Source: Diplocarpon mali (Eukaryota; Ascomycota; Leotiomycetes; Helotiales; Drepanopezizaceae). From it: DNA of 50,691 nucleotides. Under the pieces are notes generated by a model. The model made no database searches. It was not told the origin of the DNA and was given only the letters and a program-made list of their open reading frames with translations. This document shows positions 12,701 through 24,442 of this stretch, piece after piece; position 1 is the first letter of the stretch, and every line of letters starts with the position of its first letter. The position numbers were made by a program, and so were the translations under genes. Location: positions 1 through 50,691 of the forward strand of contig JAENRP010000298.1 of NCBI GenBank assembly GCA_024741835.1, read 5' to 3'.

Positions 12701-13211
12701 CAGCATTACTGTCCCTATTTCGAAGCTGTTCTCTCTCTCGTTGAGGAAGATGATTCGCGGAAATCTCATGAGACGATCTATCGGACTGTGAGGTAGCGAC
12801 GAACTCGAATGGGCCAGCGGGACCTTGCCCGTTTGAAATATTCAGACCGCTAAAGATCCGTGGTTCGCCGAGCTTCGAGAGTCGAGGTTGTACATTGATG
12901 TTAGCAGGGCCATTGGCAACTCGGGCAATGTCCGAGAGATCGCGGAGTATTTGAAGGCGTGCCTCGGGGGTAGTCTGGAGGTTGTCAGACTTGAGGTGAG
13001 TGAGAAGGGGGTGGGTTAGGCTAAGCCCAACCCTAACCCTAAGGTGGCCGGATATTAATGGGATTTTTTATTGGATACAACAACATGGAAAAGACGCAGA
13101 ATAGAAGCGGATCCTACGTACTTGGGCGGAAGAGCCGAGGGATTCTTGAAGCTTGGGAGTGCTATACTTGCTAGCCTCACCCTGGCGAGGGTCTCGAGGT
13201 TGCTTCCCCAT
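9792..13211 (-). CDS. Large conserved fungal protein with BTB-like N-terminus
   Basis: Reading the minus strand, three exons fit: 13211-13122 (30 codons from MGKQPRDPRQ), 12989-11943, and 11897-9792, about 1,080 residues. The 45-nt intron at 11942-11898 (GTGAGT donor) joins CPRVV to VDYIVTWLIAEP. The first intron has a GTACGT donor; its acceptor could be at 12990 or 12975, both in frame. The N-terminal half has a BTB/POZ-like pattern (LVIVHFP, then HRVHSERLKAASPTFKNLL, then the TLAVLANYFKCP helix block) seen in many fungal BTB proteins. The middle is helical and Cys-poor; the C-terminal ~250 residues are low-complexity, Ser/Asp/Glu-rich and probably disordered. BTB domains mediate protein-protein contacts; the specific role is unknown. 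An extra in-frame intron ending at 10590 cannot be excluded. Confidence 0.8.
13029..13042 (-). repeat. Short interstitial telomere-type repeat
   Basis: The plus strand reads AACCCTAACCCTAA, two TTAGGG units on the minus strand, the usual fungal telomere repeat. It falls in the proposed first intron of the BTB-like gene, next to its CTAAC branch site. Such motifs can bind telomere-repeat proteins near promoters; here that is only a possibility. Confidence 0.6.
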
Positions 13212-14688
13212 TATTCTGGATATCAGTCAGTAATCAACAATAGCCCAGGCGCGAAGCGTCCCAGCCAAAGTACAGCTCCTATCAAAGAGGCTAGAGTTCA
13301 TGGAGGAATTACCAACTATTCTCTGGAACGAGTTGTAGGAGGATTGGTTGCAGACACTCTACCTGGTCATAATACAATCCTGCTGGCATGATGTGAGCTA
13401 TTGAGCCAGTTGAAGTGCGTTTCTATCGTGCAGTTTGACCACGTCTCCCCGCACACATGGGCTGAGAGCTGTCAATACTTGGATGTGATACGAGTAAATG
13501 ATGTCCACATAGAGCAGCGCAGCGCAGCAAAAGAAAGGTATAGGGTAGACTGCACCTGGGAAAACCTAAGCATTCGCCAGATCGAGGTTCAGGGAGACTC
13601 GTGATGATTACGATATGGGTCTCCAGCGTTGAAAATGAAGAGCCGATGAGCAGGTGTTAATAGATACTGGCACCGTCTTGTTGGTTAGGCAGCGGCCGCG
13701 CTAGAGTTCTGTCACGCACTGAGATACGTACCCAAGGCACGGCACGTCATTATGGCGCGCCATACGGTCCAGTTATCCCGGCATGAATACCCAAGAGAGA
13801 GGCATTCTTGGAACAAAGAGGCTTGCATTTCGAGCACGTGTGGCTCTTTGAGATTGATAGATTCCAAGGTACACTTAGTCGAGGAAATAAGACCCGCGTA
13901 GCCTCCGCCCACAAAGTCTCTTCTTAAACCTTAACCTTAAGTGAGCCCGACCCACATGGCGTGCCGTAGTCGCGGGCCGGAGTATGGCCGACGGCTGATA
14001 TATATCTTCGGTCCTTGGGTCCAGACTTCTTATATGCCCAAATAAATGTCTCCGCATCTGGAAAATGGCGAGAATGCCACACTGATGCAGGGCTGGATCA
14101 CGAGGGACGTTGGTGGGCCTACCTCGGATATTACTTGTTGGTGAGGACATTTCTGGCGTCTGAAAGTCCCTTTTTTTAGCCAGAATTCTTGCTTTTTCCT
14201 TGACGAAATGAGCGTTGTTAGCATCTGCTTTGCATCTGTTTCTAGAAGAAGCTGATCTGAGACTCTAGACATCTCGAGACCGGTGAAGCGGGTAGGCCGT
14301 CCTTCTATAGAAACGTAGGTGCCAAGGGCAACAAGACTCATACATATACTCTGTCTCAACCCGGGTCTAATACTTGGCTTAATTCAGATTTCCAAGAATG
14401 TCGGGAGTCCCACATGCTTATGCACGTGCACGTATCTCTCAGCCTTACCTCCCTTACCCCACATCCCCTCGCTGTTGTGTTGCCCCGCCTCCACAGCCTT
14501 GTGTGATCCTTTTCACTAATCTTCATTCTTCATCGTCATCATTCTCATCATCTTGTTCTTCTTCTTCTTATTCCGCTTCTTCTTCTCTAGACAAAACGAC
14601 ATTACACTGATCTCACAACGAAGGCCTACTACGGTAGAGTACCTACCAAGAATCCGCTCCAAAAGAGAGAAGAACAAAAAAAGTCGAA
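13212..14688. other. Divergent intergenic region
   Basis: This stretch separates the starts of the BTB-like gene (-) and the ubiquitin hydrolase gene (+), so it should hold both promoters. Short open frames are present on both strands but match nothing and lack consistent splice signals. A CT-rich tract with repeated TTCTTC/TCATCATC units at about 14520-14587 lies just upstream of the hydrolase start and is typical of fungal leaders. Confidence 0.5.
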
Positions 14689-15506
14689 ATGCCCATCCCA
14701 GCCGTCTTCGTCGATGGCAAGAAAACCTTCACGGTCCTCGGTATCAATCCCCGTGACCCCATCTTCTCTCCTCCCACCTCACTAACCGCGTCAACCCAGA
14801 GAACAACCCCTCAGTCATGACACCCCTCGCCCACTCCCTCGGCCTCTCCCCTCTCCTCTCTTTCCACGACGTCTACTCCCTCACAGAGCCTTCCCTTCTC
14901 TCGCTGATTCCGCGCCCCGTCCACGCGCTCCTCGTCATTCTCCCCCTCACCCCGACCTGGAACGCCTCCCGACTCGCTGAAGACTCATGCAAACCCCCCT
15001 ACGCCGGGAAAGGCCCAGACGAGCCCGTCGTGTGGTTCAAGCAAACCATCGGGCACGCTTGTGGAAGCATCGGCCTGCTACACTGCCTGGTCAATGGTTC
15101 TGCGCTTCCATACCTCTCGAAAGGCAGTATCGCAGACAACATCCGCGAACGGGCTATACCGCTAGGCATGGACGAGCGTGCGCAGATGCTGTACGAAGAT
15201 CAAGCGTTCGAGGATGCGCATGCCGCCGTCGCGGAGCTGGGGGATACGCGCGCGCCGTCGGCGGAGGAGGGGCATCGTCTGGGGCAGCACTTTGTGGCGT
15301 TTGTGAAGGTTGACGGGAGGCTGTGGGAGTTAGAGGGGAGCCGGATGGGACCGCTTGATAGGGGCTGGTTGGGGGAGGAGGATGTGCTGAGTGAGACGGG
15401 GCTAGAGCTGGGGTTGGGACGGGTAGTGGAGATGGAGAGGGCAGCGAGTAGGGGGGACGGGGATATGAGATTCAGTTGTATAGCTCTTGCTGGCGGGCAT
15501 GCGTAG
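14689..15506 (+). CDS. Ubiquitin carboxyl-terminal hydrolase, UCH (peptidase C12) family
   Basis: Two exons, 14689-14740 and 14800-15506, give 252 residues; the 59-nt intron has an ACTAAC branch site and joins TVL to ENNPSVMTPLAHSLGLS, the expected N-terminal UCH block. DVYSLTEPSLLSLIPRPV follows, as in yeast Yuh1 and human UCH-L3. Active-site blocks are WFKQTIGHACGSIGLLH (oxyanion Gln ~99, nucleophile Cys ~105) and HFVAFVKVDGRLWELEG (His ~181). The third triad position, Asp in UCH-L3 (ELDG), is Glu here (ELEG, ~196). Such enzymes are cytosolic thiol proteases that trim small adducts and propeptides from the ubiquitin or NEDD8 C-terminus. Length fits the short UCH-L1/L3 type without a UCH37-like tail. 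Confidence 0.92.
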
Positions 15507-16205
15507 TAGAAGGAGGCAGGGATATAAAATGATCTGGAATCTCAGATCAGAGACTTCTGCAACGGGTAGATAGGGAGAGAAGTTAACGGGGGATCTTTGG
15601 TATGGGGAGTTGAGGGAAAAGCCTGCGCTACTTCAATGGTGTTCTGCTACCAAAGATATCACAATACCGAAATACAATATTTTACATTCCTCCGTGCTGA
15701 GTCTGACTTCGAGCGCCCAAAAATTAGGGAAACGAAGAGCTAGGTAAGCTCAATCCATCGCTTGGAGAGGATAACAGGACCCCCCCCCCAAACACTGCAG
15801 CTGCAATCTCCAAACGTAAGAACACTTACATTGCATTCCAGATTCAGCTCCTTCTAAGAATGATGAGAAGACGTGGAACGATCCCTCTCCCAGAACGAAT
15901 AAAAAAGAAACAAGAGCGAAGAAGAAAGAGAAGAAGACCGAAATAAAACTGGTAAGGGATCCAGTCAATCGTGACGATTCGTGGTCGGCGATTTGCCAAG
16001 GGTAAACAGCCACTATTCCGGTCTCCGGGCGCGAGTTCAGTGCTGGAGGAGACACGGGTTTTGGGATTAAAGCTTGCATCATGGACACAGGGTGCGATTT
16101 CTTGACGAACCTATCTACTAAATATACACCGCCAGAATACAAAACCCCATCCAGATCCGCACAACGCAGAGAGACCTTCCAACACTCGAACGTAATCAGA
16201 AAGGC
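15507..16205. other. Convergent intergenic region
   Basis: No intact gene. It lies between the stop of the ubiquitin hydrolase gene and the current stop of the carboxypeptidase pseudogene. A minus-strand frame at 15750-16142 contains LIPKPVSPPALNS, faintly like the region that follows the dimerisation domain in carboxypeptidase S. It could be an eroded piece of the missing C-terminus, but this is weak. Confidence 0.4.
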
Positions 16206-17958
16206 CTACAGGCCAGCCTCGTCGAGGTAGGTATTGTGGGAGAGGATGATGGAGGAGAGCTCTTCGACGCCGTCAAATGCCTGCAGCTTCAGGCCGTGCT
16301 TGTCGGCGACGGGAGCGGCTACTTGGGCCAGATGGTCGAAGAATACCCGGGCGGTCTCCCTGACTGTGTAGACATGTTAGTAGTCGAGAGAGTTTAGTAG
16401 CGGGGAAGAGTTACCCCCAAGAGACGGGGGCGGAAGGGGGACGAACCATTCACACGCTGGTTGACGATGTCCTGGGCACACTCTGGCAGAGCGTTGATCT
16501 TGGCTCCACCGGAGATAATGTCGACGGCCTGAGAAGTTTGCAGAAGGTATTTGGTGCCGGGGCCCAGCTTGGCCGCTTCCAACGCAAGAGGATGCTTATT
16601 CGCGTTGCAAGTGCCACGGCTCTGAAGGCGCTTATCCAGGAATTCTCTCAGCTTGGGGTCAAAATTGGGAGAGAACGCAACGCCGCATTGGAGCTGAGTG
16701 AAATGTGGATTCTCGTCGTAGAGGCGCGTTGGGTATTGAGTGGATTCAATGAGGTAGATGACTTCGCTCAAGAAGCCGACGCTTGTGTGGTCGTGGGGGA
16801 TTGAGGAATGGCCAACTGGTGAGCCGATGGTTATTGTAACATCCGTCGAGCCCTTCTCCGAGGTACCTCCTGTAAGACTGGATTAGCGTGCCTGTAAATG
16901 CAAGTATTCCGAGAAGCCTCTCCTGCCACGGAGATATATATGTATATTTATACATGTATACATATCTTTATATCTGCGTACCTGGTTTGGCAAACGTGGT
17001 TCCCCATGCCTCCTCGAAAGTTGCTCCCTCATCGACCACAATAGCGAGACCATCATCACCGTAGCGCTCACGAATCACAGAACAGAGGTTTTTGGCGCCG
17101 TGGTAGCCGAATGTCTCCTCGTCGAAGCCGTTGGCGAGCAAGACAGTGCGCTTCGGCTCAAATTTAGCCTCAAGTAGTTCGACGGCTTCCAAAGTTGCAA
17201 TGAGCTGGTTCTTGCAGTCGGAAGAGCCACGGCCCTAGATGTCCTGCCGTCATATTTTCTGATCCAGGGAAGGTATTTTCACGCAGGAATCTGGATCGAA
17301 TCAACACGTCTCTAGAATGGATCTACATATGCTTACTGTATCAGCGGGCACGGCAACTGTATCCTGGTGAGCCAGAAGGACTGGTGGGTTTCAAAGTAGG
17401 ACTGCTACCCTGCCACTTCGACATAGTCAGGTATGGAGTTTTCACACAATAGTAGACAAAGCCTGGATTCGGATCCTAGCTCATAGTCCTGTGACATGCC
17501 CTCGCAATATACATGAAGAGAAAAAAGAGAGAAAAGGCTCGAGATCTAAACGTACAGTAAACAGCAGACCCTGCGTGTTGGTTGGCCTTCTCGCCGATGA
17601 GTTTCTCGTGCACGAGAGGGAAGATCTCCTCAGGGTACTCATAAAAACCATAAAAGACCTTCCATATTTTGTCTACGCCAATCTCTCCCAGGTCATCAAA
17701 CGTTTCCGTCTTGATTTTGACAGCCCCGGATAGACGCGCGATGCTGGCGTTTCTGAACGACGGGCTCGAGATAAGTTCGAAGGCTTCAGAAAGCTTTGGG
17801 CTGACCTTGGGAACGAGGGTATCAGGTTGAACACATTGAGCTGCGTAGTTAACAGCAGATTTATGGGACCCCGGAAGCCATGGTTCGACATGAGAGGCAG
17901 CAGAGTAGGTCAATACATACGCTTCCAGTATCCAGGAAAGATTCTGGCGCTTGCTCAT
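16206..17958 (-). pseudogene. Broken carboxypeptidase S (peptidase M20A) gene
   Basis: The minus strand encodes successive blocks of fungal carboxypeptidase S, a zinc vacuolar peptidase: FRNASIARLSGAVKIKTETFDDLGE, then the HxD block VLLAHQDTVAVP, GRGSSDCKNQLI, FDEETFGYHGA, VDEGATFEEAWG, the GHSSIPHDHT dimerisation region and LLQTSQAVDIISGGAKINALPE. They are not in one frame. About one extra base separates NQH from GLLFT (17569-17574) and KPT from VLLAHQD (about 17388). The link to GRGSSDC is scrambled, and a TAG at 17237-17235 sits where Trp is expected. Introns with good GT-AG sites remain (for example about 16983-16867 and about 16454-16368). The frame ends at 16206 without the C-terminal ~120 residues that carry the last zinc-binding His, and no N-terminal membrane anchor is seen. 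Sequencing error could explain single indels but not all lesions. Confidence 0.82.
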
Positions 17959-18920
17959 ATTTCTCTCGCTCGATTGTGCAGCTGCGTCACCCGCAACTGG
18001 GAGTTTTGATTCAAGAGACTCGTCCCTCGCGATGAGCTCCAAATGTGAACAAGAATAGAAATATCAGTGCGGTTGAGAAAAATAATAATGATCTGTTGAC
18101 ACGTTGTGAATGGTGCGGGTCAGGAGATAATGATAAAGGCCGCCTGAACGGATCTTTATCAGCACCAACCTCATCCCATTCTTCTCCTTGAGAAATTTAA
18201 TAGAACGATGCCGACATCAAACCGAACCGCATGGTAGGCTATGATGAACAAAATTCTCTACCCACTTCTAATCGCCTCTTGAAATTATCAGATCTGATTT
18301 GGTTTGTTGGTCATTGCCAAGGTAGCCGAGACGGGTCATGTCTCGTCGCAATATCCTCTTGCCCCTCCTGATTTCTCGAGTTCTGTTGCTCCTGTTGCGC
18401 AATCTTGCCTATGTGGAGTGTACTATGAGTTGCAAATCGATAGATATTGTTGTATTTTAGGCGTGGTCTGGTACCACACACAACCCAGTAGTATATTTCA
18501 GAATCAAGCCGCACAGCAAAGTCCAGTGAGAATATTCGGGTTCCAACACCGCAGAGCAACTCCTGTGACTGTCTATCCTTACTCCCACGCCACAAAAAAC
18601 ATTAAATCGAACGCTCACACAGGGGAGACAAGAAACTCTATAGACCCACAAACAGGCCCATACGTCGTATGGAGCAGCAGCATGAGCAAAAAAAAGAACA
18701 GTGGACTGATTTAACGCCAGGAAACTCCACTCAAAGCTCAAGGGTATGAAAGGAGCAAGAGGCCAGCTACCCGTAGGAAGAAAACCTCACATTCGATAGG
18801 CAAATATCTTTCGTGGTATAGTTTTCCAATATCATGATTGTTATCCCGCTACATGTGGATACAGTTGCGTCACATGCTGGAATGAAGAGATCCGGGATTT
18901 TAGCATTAGTGACAGGCCGA
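17959..18920. other. Intergenic region upstream of the pseudogene
   Basis: No gene is supported. The stretch should hold the old promoter of the carboxypeptidase gene and the 3' end of the nonaspanin gene. The open frames at 18304-18714 (+) and 18311-18741 (-) overlap each other and resemble nothing known. Confidence 0.45.
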
Positions 18921-21227
18921 TCAGTCTGCTTTTATAGCACTGAGAAGTATTAGCACTAACAGTACTTTCAAGCAGCGGCGTGAGCAGAGGAGTGTACAGA
19001 TGATGAGTTAGAGAGAAACTTACCCATATATCCTCCTCACAAAGGCATACGCCGTCAAAAATCCCACAGTCCCACAGAGCAGCCCATAAACCGCACAAGC
19101 TATTAAACTGTAACTAAAGAAAAGCAAGCCGCTCACAAAACCCTGAATATGTAACTTGGTGAAGTAATACCACACGCAATAAAGAAATACCCAGACAGCG
19201 CTGCCGCCGCCGACGGCAAAACTGTGCCACCACCAGTTGTAATCCTCACTGCATAGCTTCAAGTAGATGGTCACGATGGTGACCTCAGCAATGGTAATGA
19301 TAAGAATGATTGAGACGACGGATAGGAAGCCAAAGACGTAATAGTATCCCGATTTGTCTTGCCAGAGGGACTGAAAGACAAAGAGGAGCTCAATAAAGAT
19401 CACCGCGAAGGGAATGAGACCGGCGAGCAGAATAGATTGGGGAGAGCGGATATACCATGCTTGGACAGGAAGCTGACGAGGGAGCGCCGCGGTTTTGGTG
19501 GGATGCTCCCAGGCTCCTGTTCGCAAGTAGCCGTAGTATGAGCCAACATAGACGAGGGGGAGCTGTATACAGAGCCAAAGCATGATCATGCCGACGAGTG
19601 TCCCAAATGGGATCGCGGTTGAGGAGGCTTGAGCCCAGACGAAGAGATTCAGGATGAAGACGAGGGAGAACAGGAGGCCAGGGAAGAGAGTGGCGGTTAT
19701 GAGGGTGTTTTTGCGCCAATTCATACCGCCGAAGGTCTTGTAAACTCGGCCGGAGAAGTAGCCGGAGAAAATACCGGCGAAAACGAAAAGGCCGACCCCA
19801 ACAGAAACAAATCCACCTCGGAAACTTGGGTTCAAGACACCGAGACTGCTCAGAACAAGCAGGCCGACTGCCATGAATACCAGTTGCATTCCAGATCCGA
19901 CGAGAGGCGCCAGTATGTAGCCATAAGCTGGGGCACGGAAGACGTCGCCATGGAGCAATTTCCATCCCGTTACATCTTCCAATGCTTCCTCGTCGGAGGA
20001 TACGTCCGCGTCATTCTCAGTGTCACCGACTTGGTCGAGAAGCCCCCCGGTCTTCTCGCCTATTTTAGGTGTTCGTGTACCGCTTGCCAGCCTAGACCGC
20101 CTCTTGTTCCGAATCTTCCCATCCTCCATAGCCACATCCTTATAGGTCTTGATATCCGTGCGAATGGTTCTGGCCAAGATCATAGCCACGATAGCGCTTA
20201 AAGCTCCGGATATAAACAACGAATTGATGATAGCCAACCAATGGATCCTTGTGCCTTCCTCCTGATTTACAAAGTATAGATCCCATCGGTGTGCCCACTC
20301 TATCTTGGTTTCCTCGCGCCAGTATACTGAGTATGAATATGGGATATCAATCGTAGCTCCATCATCCACTTCCAGTTCACTTTCGGGAGGGCGGTACGAA
20401 GAATGTGGGTACTGAATTGCAAAATCGGTTCCGTTTGGGCGGAGGTAAAGCTCGAAGGGGTCATCGATGTCATTTTTATCTGCCGGGCACCCAGAATCTA
20501 ACCTCTTGGCAGACCCGATACTCTTCGTGTAGACCTCAAACCCAACAACAACCTTTCCACCCCTCTCTCCATCTTTGCCAGGTGCCTTGCGGTATCGGAT
20601 GACGATGGTGAAGTGATTGTTGATATAGTACCTGGACTTCCCTACGGTCGAGATATCCTTATATCCTAACTTGAACCCAGCAGCGTAGTATTTCCTCGAT
20701 TTGTCGACTGTCACAAAACTGGTCGCTCCTGGAAGGTTGTCCACAATCCATTCAGTAACGTAGCCTTCCTTGACCATCTCTCGGGCGCGCTTCAGGTCTT
20801 TTCGGGTGACAGTTTGAGAGCACAAGAAGTTGCACTCCTGATCCTTGCCCATCACCAGCTCAATGTCCGATTGCGCAATGCGGTCGCCTCGGAGTACCTC
20901 GCCAAGATTCAGGGGTATAGTTTGCCCGCTGAGGAGCGAAGAACCGGCGTGATTGATACCGGTAGGAGGGCATACGAATGGGAGGTCGTAGTATGCATAT
21001 TGGAGTTGGGTATGGTCGGAGTAGACCTTATTGACAAGTAAGGGGATAGCCTCGTTGTCTTTGTAACTCCTAATAGACCAGCCTGCAGATGATTAACCAT
21101 TGTCCCTCTTGCATTCTCAATCGCCAACCAACCGAAGCATACCTGGAATGTAAAATGCTTGAGAAAAGGGAACGGTCATCAAGAGAAGGAGAAATTTTCC
21201 TAGTCGTAGTCTGAAGTCGGCGGCCAT
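18921..21227 (-). CDS. Transmembrane 9 superfamily (nonaspanin, Emp70-like) protein
   Basis: Three exons on the minus strand: 21227-21143, 21082-19024 and 18939-18921, 720 residues. Exon 1 encodes a signal peptide (LGKFLLLLMTVPFSQAFYIPG) and joins GWSIRSYKDNEAIPLLVNKVYSD, the start of the lumenal domain. VLRGDRIAQSDIEL, CNFLCSQTVTRKDL and WDLYFVNQEEGTRIHWLAIINS are family blocks before the first membrane span. Then come an acidic cytosolic loop, TGWKLLHGDVFR, and eight further hydrophobic segments, with EDYNWWWHSF near the end. The last exon is only 19 nt and adds AIKAD after RRIYG. The terminal K-x-D is the COPI-binding Golgi retention signal described for this family. The product should sit in Golgi or endosomal membranes; nonaspanins take part in membrane protein sorting and cell adhesion or metal balance in yeast. 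Confidence 0.93.
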
Positions 21228-22184
21228 GCTGGAAACGCGTCAATTTATACACTCGGCATCTGCGAGCCCAGCACTCTCCGCGATAAACAAGCCCTGTCGC
21301 GCCTAGCAATATCCAATTGTGTTGTAGTTGTTGTTATCAGGTTCAGAAAGTTTTCGGGTTTCGCAGAAAGTTAGGCAATTGTTTGCAGAGGATGGATACG
21401 CTGCTTGAACGAGCGTAATTGGCACTGAGTACCGTGGAGGTGAGCGCTTGGCTTGAGATCAGCTAGCTGTTGCGATAGATGGCGATGTACGGCGTAGGGT
21501 CTCTATTCGGTCGTTATTCGTAAGAGAGGACGATTCTGTCCTTGTTACTCTTCAGACGGCTTGACGTAGATGTCTTGAACTTTCTGAATTGCGGATGTCA
21601 GGAGCTATTTCGGGAGTAGCCGGGGGCTTACCTTTATTGAGACTAGCTCAAGCCCGCGTCTAGTGTGGCGCAATTTTTTCAATATCCTTAAAATAATTCC
21701 CGGTATTCGATATTCTAGTAAAACAATATTTCTTTCTTTTGACATCTCTAATTCGCCTGGTAACTGGATCCATGGCGGTTCCGCAGTATCTGCTAAGTAG
21801 AAGGCTGAAACATGAATATAGTGATTAGGGCGATTTTGTACATTGAGAAGATCCCTGTTAATATGTTACTAGGTTAACAAGATAATTGGGAAACGACATT
21901 AAAACCAGTGGAGTACCAATGTGAACTTGAGAGCCAGATATAGAGTAGATAACTTGTTAAAGCGGAATCAGGAGAAAGCTAAGCCGAAAGCTTATCTGCA
22001 TTGTACTGCATTGAAGCAATATACCCTGTCATCTAGGTACCAACCCCTTTCCTTGCAAACGACTCAAAGCAGTTGGAAACATTTATGAAATTTTCCCCCT
22101 CGGGGATAGGACAAGATACTTTCACAGACTGTTCCACATTTTCTCGGTCTTTTTCACTAATTCCCAAGATTCTCATACTTTTGA
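21228..22184. other. Boundary between gene-bearing and AT-rich sequence
   Basis: The first ~400 bases are the likely promoter of the nonaspanin gene. From about 21650 onward the sequence changes abruptly to AT-rich DNA with frequent TA steps, which continues to the window end. No gene is seen. Confidence 0.6.
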
Positions 22185-22780
22185 AGGGAGACGACGACTT
22201 AATACCTATACGCGTTGTCTACTATAAACCTGCAGATTCTTTAGATTCTTTTTAAATATTTTGCAAAGCCGAGAATAAGTCTTTTCGACTATGAATTGAT
22301 CAAGCTCTAAGTTGAATAAAGCTAGCACTTTTCAGAAGCTTTAGAATAAATTTTTCGAGTCCCACTTTTATAAATACCTTTTACTTTAACCTCTACTTGC
22401 GTACTCTAGAATTGTCTAAAGTATATACCTATGATTAAAGGAAAGCCTTCATAAAGGGTATAGAGTGGAAAAAGGCAAGTTATAATGTATGAAGGAGGAG
22501 GGTAAAGGATACGTTTCAAAATTACATGAAATTTGATAAGAAGGGCTATACTTATGTAGCTACAGATAGTTAGTAATATGCTTAAAAACATAAATCAATA
22601 ACCGCTATTAGCAAGAAGGGCTTATCTTAGAATAAAGAACCTAAGGCGACTTGGTTGCCTAGGCACTTTTTCGAAAACGTATTCGCCTACGACCTAAAAG
22701 GAATAACTATCGACTAATCTATAGGTTAGAATCTTATTTAGGAAGTCGTGAACTATAATTGTATTAGGCTGAATAGTATG
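22185..22780 (-). repeat. ~600-bp LTR-like repeat, copy A (inverted)
   Basis: Read on the minus strand, this matches copies B (25632-26240) and C (27950-28551) along its length. Shared landmarks in the same order are CTATT-AGCCTA, TCGATAG-TATTCC, GGCGA-TACG, GCTAATAGC, TTGCCTTTTTCC, GGTATATA, ACGCAAGTAGAGG, TATAAAAG and AATCTGCAGGTT. Divergence is high and made mostly of C-T/G-A differences. The TATA-like part and size suggest a solo LTR, but no coding partner has been tied to it. Confidence 0.72.
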
Positions 22781-24442
22781 ATAAAAGAATTTTTTAGGTT
22801 AATTTCTTTCTTATATATAAGAAATATAATATAGCATAACGAAAGAGAAAAAAATTGAAGTGTATGTAACTTGGAACCCCTTATTGACAAAGGTATAACA
22901 TATCACCGCCGTACTTCTGCAGAGCGTGTTTCTAATTTCCTCTGGAATCGGCAGCAATGCAGCAAGTACCATCCCAGGTGGAGAGTAACTTTTTTTTCCC
23001 CCAAATTAAACCAGGCATGTTATACTAAGAAGTTCCCATCTTCTTAGGTAATGACTCTAAGTACAAACTATTAGATATCAACCTTGGAAGGGAGACGAAG
23101 GAGACCCTCTTATCTATCGAATCTGTTGTCGAGATTGTGGAGTTTCATTGCCCAAGACATTATTCCTCGGCAGATATGCTTGCAGCCACATTTTCCTTTC
23201 TTCGGAAGAAATTGCCCGCTATCACAGGTCCAAACAATAGCTATTGCTGATTGACGTACTAAATCATTGTGTTCTCTCCCCTTTTTGTACTAAAGATGCC
23301 ATGTATGACTTCTTCTACGATATCCAGATTTTTTAGACCCATAACAATGACCCGCTGAACGCAGACTTAGGATACACCTAGTAAGGCTGAGGAAATTTTT
23401 GAAATTTCTTAGGTTTCCTCGGTCAACTGATCAAGTCGTGACTTCAAAACAGCTAAATGATTGACGTGCTAGCAGTACCTACCAATGACGAAGAAGGCGG
23501 TAGGTCTAGGATTAGAATTAATTTAATAGTAGTATGTTTCATGGAAAACTCGTAAAGCGCAAGAAGTAAAAGGTATATGTGATCTCATGATAAATCCTAC
23601 TTAAGGAATTTACCCTCTGCACAATCATCTGCATAGTCACAAGCTATCCTAGCAGGATTGGATATCATATGGATTGTGTCTCGCTCCTTAGTCTTTTGGT
23701 CCCCCTTGAAAAAAGTATTAAATCGAGAGAGGTATCGAATGAGGTATCGGAAGTGTTGAGTCATAGGATGTATTTAATGAAAAATTATGAACACAAAATA
23801 ATTCAAGTAAAGAAATTATGATATATTCAAATATTGTATATATAACAATGATTTCTCAATCCTAACATGATTTTGCCTTGAAAAAATCGAGAATTTGATT
23901 CGATAAAACATCGATTATCAAATGAAATTCCTTTCTCTAATTTTTTTTTTTCAACCACATCCAATAGGGAGGCCGATCTGAGATGATACCGCCCGTAGAA
24001 TTATAGTTGGAATATGTTAAAGAATGGTGTTAGGCTAGGGAAGTGTAGATGGAAGTGAGAGTAAGGATGATAGTAATGGTGAGCATCGGGAATAGGAAGC
24101 TCATTTAGAACCGCTATATAGTAGCTTTCTTGTGCTTTAGGTCATTTTAATAGAAAGAATAGGGTGGTAATGGAGTTTTATTCAAGTTGATGCTTCGATA
24201 CCAGATGCATTTGTTTGTGGTGTTATTTCTTCGATAAGTTGTTCTTATTTATAGCGCGCGAGAGATGATTAAGAGACCTGGATGAATAGTTGATCTTGAT
24301 AAAATTCCTTACACCCTAAAGTAAATGAGTAAATAAAGCAGATTAATACATAGGATCAGGTGGAGTCGCTCCCAAAAATTGAAATGTGTTCCTATGCTTC
24401 TCGCAAAACTAGATTAACAATCTAAAAAATGTCTTTTAAGTA
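22781..24442. other. AT-rich stretch without identifiable genes
   Basis: Highly AT-rich, with no long frames on either strand and no LTR, tRNA or repeat that I can tie to the other elements. It probably consists of older repeat remnants mutated beyond recognition. Confidence 0.45.

Noticed and set aside
13071..13391. Plus-strand 106-codon open frame
   Set aside because: It overlaps the first exon of the BTB-like gene on the opposite strand and has no recognisable features.
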